Shown here: one piece after another, positions 1 through 8,157 of the stretch
How the letters are laid out: every line of letters begins with the position of its first letter
Position numbering within the stretch: the stretch's first letter is position 1
Assembly (NCBI RefSeq): GCF_002211785.1
Contig: NZ_CP022132.1
Location: 1,178,001-1,242,000, forward strand
Length of the DNA stretch: 64,000 bases
Source of the DNA: Francisella halioticida
GTDB taxonomy: Bacteria > Pseudomonadota > Gammaproteobacteria > Francisellales > Francisellaceae
Reading direction: 5' to 3'
Notes under the pieces: generated by a model
What the model was told of the DNA's origin: nothing
The model's database searches: none
Seen by the model: only the letters and a program-made list of their open reading frames with translations
Translations under genes and position numbers: made by a program

Positions 1-137
1 TGCCTGCCTATCATAAGTGATTTAGAAGTGCTTTGAGCTGCTGATGAAGTTTGTTTACTATTGCTTACTGATTCTAAAAGAATAACAAAAGCTGCTAATA
101 TAATAATTACAATTATTGGGAATATTATTTTTTTCAT
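1..137 (-). CDS. Partial gene with N-terminal membrane anchor (runs off left edge)
   Basis: The reading frame opens with ATG at 135-137 on the minus strand and stays open to the window edge (45 codons visible). It starts MKKIIFPIIVIIILAAFVIL, a short basic stretch followed by a strongly hydrophobic segment, then a Ser/Thr/Gln-rich stretch. This looks like an uncleaved membrane anchor or signal sequence. Such a start would suit a periplasmic adaptor (HlyD-type) protein or another inner-membrane-anchored protein, but nothing beyond the anchor is visible, so the family cannot be named. Confidence 0.55.
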   Translation of the reverse strand, partial: MKKIIFPIIVIIILAAFVILLESVSNSKQTSSAAQSTSKSLMIGR

Positions 138-359
138 TTGTATAAAGTTTGACAAGAAGTCCCGAGATCATAATGAAAATGATAACTATTATTAACATTT
201 CTGCAGTAAAAAGATACTCATCCCAATTATTTTGATAAAAGAAATAATATAATTCTGCATATATAAAAAAGTTATAAATTCGTTTACTTATATTTTATAA
301 GCAATACAGTGTTTATAAGTAGTTATGGCTAACTTATCATATAATTAATATCTTCAAGT

Positions 360-1088
360 TTATACATGCTCTTTTACACCAATATCAGATAAGATTACTT
401 TTTTAACTTTTAATAATTCTTGAATATAGAAACCTTTATTTTCTTCATTACGATGCTGAGGAATAAGTATAGAAATACCAAAACTTCCCAAAAAAGTATT
501 TATAGCTGTAGCTATGCTAACTATACCTTCCATAGTTTTACTATAATCATACTCCACACCATTAGATCTTATTTTTGCGAGTTTAGTAAACAATTCTTTG
601 TTATTTAAAACTTCTTTACCTAAAATTTCAATAACTTCTTCATCCTTATATAGAGATAAAAGTGCTCTTCCTGGTGCTGTATTATAAATACGCCTCTCCA
701 GGACACCAATTCTTGGAATTACTTGCAGCTCTCTATTTGCAATAAATCTGTGCACTACAATCAAATCAGTATTATTTGATTGAGTCAAAACAACTGTTTC
801 TCGAGTTTTTTCACTAAGTTTTCTTAATGAGTTTTGTGTTAGAGAAACTATATCTGCATAAGATGACGATGCTAACTTGAAAACCCCTGACCCTAGCAAA
901 ATCTTTCCAGCACCCTCACTTCTTGTAAAACTTTCAGCTTCTAAAGCTGCAACTATCCTTTGTACAGTTGATCGTGGTAAATCAACTTCTTTTGCTATAT
1001 CTCCTAAACTCATTCCGCCGGGTTCATTACTAATACTTTGTAAAACCCTAATAGCTCTACTTATTACCTGAATTTTTTTACTTTCCAT
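360..1088 (-). CDS. IclR-family transcriptional regulator
   Basis: A 242-residue protein with the IclR layout: an N-terminal winged helix-turn-helix (about residues 8-62, recognition helix around LPRSTVQRIVAAL) and a C-terminal ligand-binding domain (about 75-235, including the conserved segment NTAPGRALLSL). IclR proteins bind small organic acids and usually repress or activate a neighbouring operon. The gene is divergent from the DUF1656-HlyD-FUSC efflux operon with 174 bp between the starts, and that gap holds repeated TGTATCA motifs. Control of the efflux genes and of itself is the simplest reading, but the ligand is unknown. Confidence 0.88.
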   Translation of the reverse strand: MESKKIQVISRAIRVLQSISNEPGGMSLGDIAKEVDLPRSTVQRIVAALEAESFTRSEGAGKILLGSGVFKLASSSYADIVSLTQNSLRKLSEKTRETVVLTQSNNTDLIVVHRFIANRELQVIPRIGVLERRIYNTAPGRALLSLYKDEEVIEILGKEVLNNKELFTKLAKIRSNGVEYDYSKTMEGIVSIATAINTFLGSFGISILIPQHRNEENKGFYIQELLKVKKVILSDIGVKEHV

Positions 1089-1158
1089 GATTAATTTATT
1101 CTAAAAACATCCTATCTGTTTAATTTTATCTTCTTTACTATAAAATATCCAAATTATT

Positions 1159-1190
1159 ATTGTATCACAATGCAATACATTGTATCATAA
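1159..1190. promoter_or_regulatory. Candidate operator between IclR regulator and efflux operon
   Basis: The divergent gap holds two direct copies of ATTGTATCAYAA, at 1159-1170 and 1179-1190. The first copy is also the left arm of an imperfect palindrome, TGTATCACA facing TGCAATACA (1161-1179). Three half-sites with this regular spacing are typical of a binding site for a dimeric or tetrameric regulator. Assignment to the adjacent IclR protein is inference from position. Confidence 0.45.
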
Positions 1191-1262
1191 ATATATAAGT
1201 TAGCTTTAAATTTTAACAAACACTTAATCATTGTTATAATTTAAATTAATAAGGAGCCTAAT

Positions 1263-1460
1263 ATGATTGTAATTTCTATCGATGGCCTACTATTTTCTCC
1301 TATAGTATTATATATAAGCCTTGCTTGCATATTAACAATTATAAGTAATTTAACGATATCTAAAACGTTATGTTGCTATACTAATTTAAGTCTATCTTGG
1401 TTAAACTTATTATTATTTATATGCTACTTAGGTCTTATCATATTTTTACTTGAAGGTTAG
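1263..1460 (+). CDS. DUF1656-like small inner-membrane protein
   Basis: A 65-residue, almost wholly hydrophobic protein with two predicted transmembrane segments (about residues 10-30 and 45-63). AaeX-type DUF1656 proteins are this size and precede HlyD and FUSC genes in aromatic-acid efflux operons, which is exactly the order here. The start is supported by AAGGAG about 8 bases upstream. Only 6 bp separate its stop from the HlyD gene. The role of DUF1656 proteins in the pump is not established. The family call rests on size, topology and order more than on motifs. Confidence 0.75.
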   Translation: MIVISIDGLLFSPIVLYISLACILTIISNLTISKTLCCYTNLSLSWLNLLLFICYLGLIIFLLEG

Positions 1461-1466
1461 ATTCAT

Positions 1467-2324
1467 ATGCCAAATAAAAAAATCAAATTACTATTTAGTG
1501 TAATAATAATAATATTTGCAATACTTTCACTATATTCAATATGGCAGTATTATTTTTATTCTCCTTGGACTAGAGATGCTAGAATCAGAGCAAAAATTAT
1601 AACTGTTGCTCCTGATGTCTCAGGCTTTGTTACAAAAGTCTATGTAAAAGATATTCAAAAAGTAAAAAAAGGTGATTTAATATTTTCTATTGATGATGTA
1701 AGGTATATTGCTGACTTTAAAGAGAAAGAGGCTATCGTAGACCATGCAAAACTATCTTTAGAGCTTGCTCAGCAACAATATAATAGAAGAAAAAGATTAG
1801 GTAAAAGTGGGGCTATAAGTAAAGAAGAATTAGATGATTATTTAATGACTGTTAAACTTAAGAAAGCAGCGTTAGAAAAAGCAAATGCAGATTTTCTACT
1901 AACAGAAATTAACCTAAGAAGAACTAGAGTTTATGCGCATACTGATGGGACTGTATACAATATAAATTTAAGACAAGGTAATTATGTAACTGCAACGAAG
2001 CCTGTGATGTCTATAATAGAAAAAAATTCTTTTTACGTTACAGGATATTTTGAAGAAACGAAAATTCCAAATATTAAAATAGAGGAAAAAGCTGAAATTC
2101 AACTAATTGCTGGAGGCAAACCTCTATATGGACATGTAATTGGAATTGATAAAGCTGTAGCAGATAATAATACTAGTTTAAATAGTCAGCTCTTACCTAA
2201 AGTTCAGGATACTTATGATTGGGTAAGGCTATTAAAAAGAATCCCTGTTGACATATCTCTTGAAGTAATACCTGAAAATATAAACTTAGTAGCAGGAATG
2301 AATGCTTCAGTGAAAATACTATGA
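1467..2324 (+). CDS. HlyD-family periplasmic adaptor (AaeA-like)
   Basis: A 285-residue membrane fusion protein. A membrane anchor (about residues 7-28) is followed by the first half of a lipoyl-like domain (about 40-80, with VAPDVSGFVTKVYVKD and VKKGDLIFSID). A helical hairpin follows (about 85-145), then the second lipoyl half (RRTRVYAHTDGTVYNINLRQG) and a beta-barrel. Length and order match AaeA/EmrA-type adaptors, which link an inner-membrane pump to the periplasm or an outer-membrane channel. Its stop overlaps the start of the FUSC gene by 4 bp, so the two are probably translationally coupled. Confidence 0.88.
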   Translation: MPNKKIKLLFSVIIIIFAILSLYSIWQYYFYSPWTRDARIRAKIITVAPDVSGFVTKVYVKDIQKVKKGDLIFSIDDVRYIADFKEKEAIVDHAKLSLELAQQQYNRRKRLGKSGAISKEELDDYLMTVKLKKAALEKANADFLLTEINLRRTRVYAHTDGTVYNINLRQGNYVTATKPVMSIIEKNSFYVTGYFEETKIPNIKIEEKAEIQLIAGGKPLYGHVIGIDKAVADNNTSLNSQLLPKVQDTYDWVRLLKRIPVDISLEVIPENINLVAGMNASVKIL

Positions 2325-3985
2325 TAAAAGAAATTTTTACACTTAAAAACTTTTTATTTACTATTAAAGCTTTTATTGCTATAACATTGGCTCTTGGTAT
2401 ATCATTGAGCCTTGATCTACAAAAACCTATGTGGGCGTTGATAACTGTTATTTTCGTCCAAACTAAGGCAGAAACAGGTTTAGTAATTGAAAAAGGAATT
2501 CAAAGAATAGTCTCCTCAGGTATAGGAATTATCGTAGGTTTTATAATAGTCAACTTATTCTTACCTTACCCTACCTTATCAATTTTTTTCTTATGCATAT
2601 TTATATCTATTACAATGTATTTTTCTGTAGGCATGTCTCATAGTAATTTTATTTATGGTCTAGCTCTAGCAAATACTACTTGTAGTCTAATTATTTTTTA
2701 TTCTATAGCTAATCCAATACTTACAACATCTGGGAGTATTTTCTATACAGGATGTTCCAGATTTACAGAAATAGTAATTGGATGCTTATGCTCATTCTTG
2801 GTAAATTATTATGTCTTTCCTGTACAAATTAAAGATAAACTTAAGAACGATGCAACAGAATCCCTTAACCTGACTATCCGTTATATTAAACATGTCTTTA
2901 TTATAAAAGATTTTTATAATAATAAAAAATACAATAAAGAAGTAGAGAGTATTCTTAAAAGTATTATTATCTTAGATAATGAACTAAGTGCTAGTAAATA
3001 TGAAAATTATAATAGTGAAGTTTATAATAACTTTTCAATTAAAATTATAGAATTAGTTCAAGCAACTCATTTTTTAAGAAAACAAGCAAGAAAAAATAGA
3101 CAAGATATTTTTTTCAAAAAAGAGTTAAACAAAATTTCTCATGATCTAAGTAATTTTAATTCTACTGAAAACAAACCTATCCTAAAGTCAAATAGTAAGT
3201 TAATTTCAAGAGTCAATGCTGTGATAAAAAGCTACCATCTAATAGATGAAAACAAGCCTGCAAACTCAACTAATGAGCAATATTTTAAATTTAAAAACTA
3301 TAATAATATAATATTAACATTTCTTACTATTTCTAAAACTCTCTTTGTACTTTTACTCCTAACACTATTTTGGATAAATACTCAAGGTAACTCAGACCTA
3401 CTAACAATGCTAATTATACCTTTTTATTTAGCACAACTTTATATACCAATACCAGATGGTACGAAACAATTAAAAGAAGTTACTGTTGGCATGATTATAT
3501 CTATTCCTATTGCTATTTTTTTTACATTAAGTCTATTGGCTCAAGTTGATGGATATTTTGAATTACTAATATTAGTGTTAATAGCGTCATTATTCCTTCC
3601 TATAATGGCACTGACTCATCCTAAATTTCAAGCATATAGCCTTGGTTTTTGCATAGGTCTAATTTTTATTGCTCGGCCAAGTAACTATATGAATTTTGAT
3701 ATTGCTAGTGCTTTAACTATAGGGTTAAGTGCTATGTCTGGTTGCTTTGTATTATGGTTAACATTCAAACTATACCCCCACTCACCATACACAATTACCC
3801 GAAAACTTGCTATCAAATCAATAATAAAATCGCGTAAAAAATTATCTCAGAAAGAGATATCTAAAAAACAATACCAAGCCGATCTTATAAAAAAAATCCT
3901 CTGCGTGTATGAAAATAGGAAAGATGATAATTCATCAGAAAGAGATATTGAGTTTGCTCTTAAAAGTTTGACAAAATCTATATAG
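2321..3985 (+). CDS. FUSC-family aromatic acid / fusaric acid exporter (AaeB-like)
   Basis: A 554-residue inner-membrane protein with the duplicated FUSC layout. An N-terminal hydrophobic block (about residues 10-165, with LQKPMWALITVIFVQ typical of the family) is followed by a soluble cytoplasmic stretch (about 170-325), a second hydrophobic block (about 330-485) and a charged tail. With the adaptor and DUF1656 protein it forms an aaeXAB-type pump, expected to export aromatic carboxylic acids or related weak acids. The 3' end overlaps by 51 bp the end of a convergent gene fragment. The substrate is not deducible. Confidence 0.87.
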   Translation: MIKEIFTLKNFLFTIKAFIAITLALGISLSLDLQKPMWALITVIFVQTKAETGLVIEKGIQRIVSSGIGIIVGFIIVNLFLPYPTLSIFFLCIFISITMYFSVGMSHSNFIYGLALANTTCSLIIFYSIANPILTTSGSIFYTGCSRFTEIVIGCLCSFLVNYYVFPVQIKDKLKNDATESLNLTIRYIKHVFIIKDFYNNKKYNKEVESILKSIIILDNELSASKYENYNSEVYNNFSIKIIELVQATHFLRKQARKNRQDIFFKKELNKISHDLSNFNSTENKPILKSNSKLISRVNAVIKSYHLIDENKPANSTNEQYFKFKNYNNIILTFLTISKTLFVLLLLTLFWINTQGNSDLLTMLIIPFYLAQLYIPIPDGTKQLKEVTVGMIISIPIAIFFTLSLLAQVDGYFELLILVLIASLFLPIMALTHPKFQAYSLGFCIGLIFIARPSNYMNFDIASALTIGLSAMSGCFVLWLTFKLYPHSPYTITRKLAIKSIIKSRKKLSQKEISKKQYQADLIKKILCVYENRKDDNSSERDIEFALKSLTKSI

Positions 3986-4294
3986 GATTATTAATTCTAT
4001 TATATTTTGCTTTGCAAAATCAATCTGATAGCTTACATCTCGAAAGCTAAATGGATACTCTAACTTCAAATTATGAACATCATTATATACTTGCTCTATT
4101 AGCTTTATTCTCTGTTCTCTTAAGTTAGTTTTTTGATCTACAATATTAAGTAAATTAAGATTATATTTCCACTGTTGATCACCAAGCATATGATAGTATT
4201 TTAATGAATCATTATCAAAGCTAGCTCTATGGGTCTTACTAGCTTGCATTTTAGTAAGAGTTTCAGATAAAGTAAAAGGTAATGTTTTCCAAGG
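3935..4294 (-). pseudogene. 3' fragment of an unidentified gene, cut by IS-A copy 1
   Basis: The frame is open from the IS boundary (about 4294) to a stop at 3935-3937, giving about 119 residues of a C-terminal part. The first available ATG is at 4249, but the frame continues upstream of it into the IS end without a start, so this is the tail of a longer gene. It is mixed and charged (for example YYHMLGDQQWKYNLNLL) and has no motif I recognise. Its end overlaps the FUSC gene tail-to-tail. The missing 5' part is not found on the other side of the IS, where a different gene lies. Confidence 0.6.
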
Positions 4295-5606
4295 TATAAT
4301 GTCCCCAGAAAAAGCTACTGATTTTAGAAAGATTTTTATTCCTAGATGTTAAACTTAACTAGATAAATTAGGAAATAGATAAATGAGTAAAAAAAGAGTA
4401 ACGTATACAGCTGATTTTAAAGCTAAAGTAATTATAGAATTGCTAGAAGGCGATATGACAGTTAATGAGATAGCAAGTAAGTATGATTTACTTCCTAAAA
4501 ACGTGCACAATTGGAAGCAGCAATTTTTATCTAATGCTTGCTTAGCATTTGATAAAAGCTCTGTTGTTAAGGAGTATAAGCAGGAAATAGATGAGCTTAG
4601 AAAAGATAAAGATGCAACAAGTAAAGAACTAGGCGAGGTAATAGTAGAGAGGGATTTTTTAATGGGAAAGCTAAAAAGCTTGGTATCATCAAATGATAGA
4701 GTAAACTCTGTAGATACTAAGCTAGAATTATCTTTAAATAATCAGCTTAAACTATTATCTGTATCTAAGAGTGTGTACTATTATACACCAATATCAAAAT
4801 TTAGTAGTAATGATGATATTAAACTATTAAATGCAATAGATTTGATACATACTAAACATCCATATTATGGTACGAGAAGGCTAGTAAAGTTGCTAAATAG
4901 ATTAGGATTTCTAGTTGGAAGGAAGCTAATCAAAAGTGCTATGGAATTCATGGGTATTAAGGCATTGTATCCTAAAAAAAAGACAACTGTCATTAATAAG
5001 CAACACAAGAAATATCCATACTTACTTAATGTATTTAAAAATGAGACGAATCAGGTTGTTATAGATAAAGCTAATAAGGTATGGAGTGCTGATATCACGT
5101 ATATTAGACTAGAATGTGGGTATGCATATTTAGCAGCCATAATAGATTGGCATAGCAAGAAAACACTAGCTTGGAAGATTTCTAATACTATGGATACACA
5201 TCTAACAACTAGTGTGTTAAAAGAAGCGTTATTTAAATATGGTAAACCTGATATCTTTAACTCTAATCAAGGAACTCAATATACAGCAAAAGAGCATATT
5301 AAAATATTATCTGATAATAAAATAAATATATCTATGGATGCTAAAGGAAGATCTATAGATAATATTGCAATTGAGAGATTTTGGAGAACACTGAAATATG
5401 AAAATGTTTATCCGGCATCATATATAACTATGAAAGAGGCTAAAGTAGGTATCAAAGAATATATTGATATTTACAACAATGAAAGACTACATTCTAGTAT
5501 TGGATATATGACTCCTGATGAAGTATATTCTGGTATTTTAGATGCTGCATAAAAGCAAGGAATAAAAATATTTTATAAAGTGGTATTGAATAACAGGGAC
5601 AGTTTA
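4295..5606 (+). mobile_element. IS3-family insertion sequence, IS-A copy 1 (full length, catalytic mutation)
   Basis: A complete 1312-bp element, the same length as the copy at 33672-34983. Its ends read TATAATGTCCCCAG on the left and, reversed, TAAACTGTCCCTG on the right. The core TGTCCC is shared, and five further outer bases at each end are the same at every IS-A end in this window, so I include them. It carries one transposase gene. No matching target duplication is visible at 4294/5607, and the two flanking genes are unrelated fragments, which suggests a deletion formed at this element. Confidence 0.88.
4383..5552 (+). CDS. IS3-family transposase, IS-A copy 1 (second catalytic Asp replaced by Asn)
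   Basis: A 389-residue single-frame transposase. It has an N-terminal helix-turn-helix (about residues 1-50), a coiled-coil linker (about 60-100), an HTH_21-like region (about 135-185) and an rve/DDE integrase core (about 225-385). Most IS3 elements make this protein from two frames by -1 frameshifting, but here it is one ORF. The DDE triad falls at D237, 295 and E331 (35 residues between the last two, as expected). Residue 295 is AAT (Asn, in FNSNQGTQYTA), whereas copy 2 has GAT (Asp). Loss of that metal ligand should abolish catalysis, so this copy is probably dead although full length. Confidence 0.9.
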   Translation: MSKKRVTYTADFKAKVIIELLEGDMTVNEIASKYDLLPKNVHNWKQQFLSNACLAFDKSSVVKEYKQEIDELRKDKDATSKELGEVIVERDFLMGKLKSLVSSNDRVNSVDTKLELSLNNQLKLLSVSKSVYYYTPISKFSSNDDIKLLNAIDLIHTKHPYYGTRRLVKLLNRLGFLVGRKLIKSAMEFMGIKALYPKKKTTVINKQHKKYPYLLNVFKNETNQVVIDKANKVWSADITYIRLECGYAYLAAIIDWHSKKTLAWKISNTMDTHLTTSVLKEALFKYGKPDIFNSNQGTQYTAKEHIKILSDNKINISMDAKGRSIDNIAIERFWRTLKYENVYPASYITMKEAKVGIKEYIDIYNNERLHSSIGYMTPDEVYSGILDAA

Positions 5607-6317
5607 TTTTGGGGAATATCCAAATAAACAGTTTCACTATTTGCATTTGTAATGCATAGCTTGAAATAATGATTCTGCAATATATTTGGTCTTAGCAAAC
5701 AATGGTCCAATTTTATAACCTTTATAACACTTACGCATAACAGAATAACCATTGATTTCACCATTATCATCTACGTAAGCTAATGTAAAAGAATTTTTCT
5801 AATTAATCCATGAAGATAAAAACTTTTCACGTTTTGCAGGGAAATATAAACTATCAAATATTAGGAGTTTTTCAAAGCTAATATTCTGAATATCTAAAAT
5901 TTTCCTGTCGTAACCTTTTATTTGGTATTTATCTAATTCATAAGAATATTACGATGAAAAAGTTTAAAACCATTGCGATTATATTTTTTGCATTTGCACT
6001 ACACCATCTAATCCTGCATTACGATTACCTATATAGTTTAAGCGGTGCTGTGTAATTGCTAAACCATAACCTTGATCTCTAAATTCTTTTTTTACTATTA
6101 AAAAACCCAAAAATGAGTAAGAATCTTCATAAATAGTTGCTGAAGCAACTGCAACAGGCTTACCATTGATCTTACCAATAAAAAAAGCATCTGGATCACT
6201 TTTATAAAAGGTTTTTGCAACTTCTAGTCCAGGATTCCAACCTTCTTGTCTTGCCCATTCAACAGCAATATCAATATCCTGTTCTGTCATTGTAGTAATA
6301 TTGAATATATTGCTCAT
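5607..6317 (-). pseudogene. GNAT acetyltransferase pseudogene, truncated by IS-A copy 1
   Basis: The N-terminal GNAT fold is intact from an ATG at 6317 (MSNIFNITTMTEQDIDIAVE), with the acetyl-CoA motif region KKEFRDQGYGLAITQH. A frameshift near 5985 moves the frame on (FKLFHRNI). Another frameshift around 5940 leads to a C-terminal region resembling the extra domain of two-part acetyltransferases, with a further in-frame stop near 5805. A last shift near 5655 precedes the IS junction. At least three separate lesions show long-standing decay. An upstream ATG at 6350 exists but the 6317 start gives the family N-terminus. The substrate is unknown. Confidence 0.82.
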
Positions 6318-6429
6318 ATTAGACATCCATATATTAAATAATTTGAACAAAGTACTTCTATTATTACTTAATTATTTCAAATAATTCAATCTAAATAGCT
6401 AAATTGATTAATAAAGCTTAAATGCTTAA

Positions 6430-8157
6430 CTATATTAGGTATTGTATATTTGACCGCCTAACTACTGATTTTTTTATAACTTTATTTAATATATTAGATT
6501 GACTAATTATATCTAGCTTGTTTTTGGCTCTGGTTATCGCTGTATATATAAGCTGTTTTGTCAGAACTTCATTATCACTGTCAGGTAATATAATAGCTAC
6601 CTCATCAAATTCTGATCCTTGAGTTTTATGAATAGTCATAACATATACTGTTTCATAATTAGGAAGCATATTTAAGGAAAATACTCTATCATCTTTACCA
6701 TCAAAATATACCCGAAGTTTACCTGTAGAGTCTGGCCAAATAATGCCGATATCGCCATTAAACAAATCTAATGAATAGCTATTTTGCGTTATCATAATAG
6801 GCCTAGCCTTATAGTTAGAGCTTACTGTTTTACCTAATAATTTCTCAATTTTTTGATTTAGTTTATCTGTACCAATATCCAAATTTTTATTTGCCACTAA
6901 TATTCTAAACCTACTCAACACTTCTAATGCTTCTTTATAGTTACTACATTTTTCTAAAAATTTATATTTATTAGCATAGTTTTTAAGATGTTTATTCTTA
7001 TCTTTAAAATCATAAAAACTAATATTTTCATTCTTATGTTGTGATAATATAATCTTGCCCTTTAGTACATCATTAGCAAGATTACTTATATTGTGCTGTG
7101 AACGATAGTTTTTAAAAAGCTTAGTTGTATATTTTGGTATACTTCCATTTGAATCTATAGTTAAACTAGCCAAGAGGCTTCCTACTTCAACAGATGGTAA
7201 TTGATTGATATCACCTAATAGTATTAATTTAGTATTTCCACCAACTGCTCTTATTAATTTGATAAAAATATTTATATCTAGCATCGATGCTTCATCTACA
7301 ATAATCACATCATAAGGAGCCTTTGATTCTTGATTATATTTAATATATCTTGAATTTGGTCGTAATCCTAAAAAACGATGTATTGTTTGAGCTTCTAAAT
7401 TTTTTAGATATGTTATAGACTCATCTTTAGTTTGTAAAAAATTACTATTTTGCTGCTCCAAAGATGTTTTTAAAGACTCCGTCATCCTCTGAGCAGCTTT
7501 ACCTGTCGGTGCTAATAGCGCTATTTTCTGTTGTCTATCATTAAACATTTGGGTAGCTAGTAGCAACCTTGTTACAGTAGTTGTTTTACCTGTACCAGGA
7601 CCTCCAGAAATTATACTAAAACCATAGTTAAAACTATTTAGAACTGCTTGTTTTTGGTAATCGATATCTTCTTTAGATTCTTCAAATAGCTTAGATACTA
7701 TCTCATTTAGCCTAACGTTATCGGGACAAGCTATATCATTGTTAATTTTTTGTTTAATAAAATCAGTTATTTCCTTCTCATGGCACCATAATCTTTTAAT
7801 ATATACAGAGTCAAGTTCTTTAGCGAAGTAAATCGGTAATTTTAAATAATTTATGGAATCTAAAATACCTATAAGTTCTACATAACTTGGCAGCTTATAA
7901 CCTTCTTTAAACTCCTCAACACCCTTCTCAGAAGCAAATAGCACCTTATTAGCTAAATCTTCTATTTTGATACAACTATGCCCAAAACTATATGCTGACA
8001 TAAGTTCGATAAATAAATAAAATAAGATCTCTTTAGTTTTACCATCTGATGACTTAATCTGTGGATTAATAACATCTAATACTTCTTTAGCAAAGAAAAA
8101 ATCTACCGCTTGTATATTTGCTAGTTTCTCTTTAGCTTTATGGAAAGTCTTATACAT
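6430..8157 (-). CDS. recD: Exodeoxyribonuclease V alpha subunit, RecD
   Basis: This 5'-3' helicase subunit of RecBCD processes double-strand breaks for RecA. Walker A is GGPGTGKTTT (about residue 185), Walker B is VIIVDEASML (about 285), and the C-terminal superfamily-1 motif VYVMTIHKTQGSEFDEV is present. At about 575 residues it is close to the usual RecD size. I prefer the ATG at 8157 (GGAGATAGT-ATG) over the upstream ATG at 8169. It overlaps the recB stop, as ATGTATAA, which implies translational coupling. It is the last gene of the recB-recD pair. Confidence 0.95.
   Translation of the reverse strand: MYKTFHKAKEKLANIQAVDFFFAKEVLDVINPQIKSSDGKTKEILFYLFIELMSAYSFGHSCIKIEDLANKVLFASEKGVEEFKEGYKLPSYVELIGILDSINYLKLPIYFAKELDSVYIKRLWCHEKEITDFIKQKINNDIACPDNVRLNEIVSKLFEESKEDIDYQKQAVLNSFNYGFSIISGGPGTGKTTTVTRLLLATQMFNDRQQKIALLAPTGKAAQRMTESLKTSLEQQNSNFLQTKDESITYLKNLEAQTIHRFLGLRPNSRYIKYNQESKAPYDVIIVDEASMLDINIFIKLIRAVGGNTKLILLGDINQLPSVEVGSLLASLTIDSNGSIPKYTTKLFKNYRSQHNISNLANDVLKGKIILSQHKNENISFYDFKDKNKHLKNYANKYKFLEKCSNYKEALEVLSRFRILVANKNLDIGTDKLNQKIEKLLGKTVSSNYKARPIMITQNSYSLDLFNGDIGIIWPDSTGKLRVYFDGKDDRVFSLNMLPNYETVYVMTIHKTQGSEFDEVAIILPDSDNEVLTKQLIYTAITRAKNKLDIISQSNILNKVIKKSVVRRSNIQYLI

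Noticed and set aside
58-198. Hydrophobic minus-strand frame (46 residues from ATG at 198) overlapping the left-edge gene
   Set aside because: It overlaps the better signal-anchor frame by about 80 bases and ends in an implausible C-terminus; there is no ribosome-binding site.
5573-5770. 65-residue minus ORF at the IS-A copy 1 right end
   Set aside because: It spans the IS end and the GNAT pseudogene; only its middle part (TVYLDIPQNKL) is meaningful, as the last GNAT fragment.
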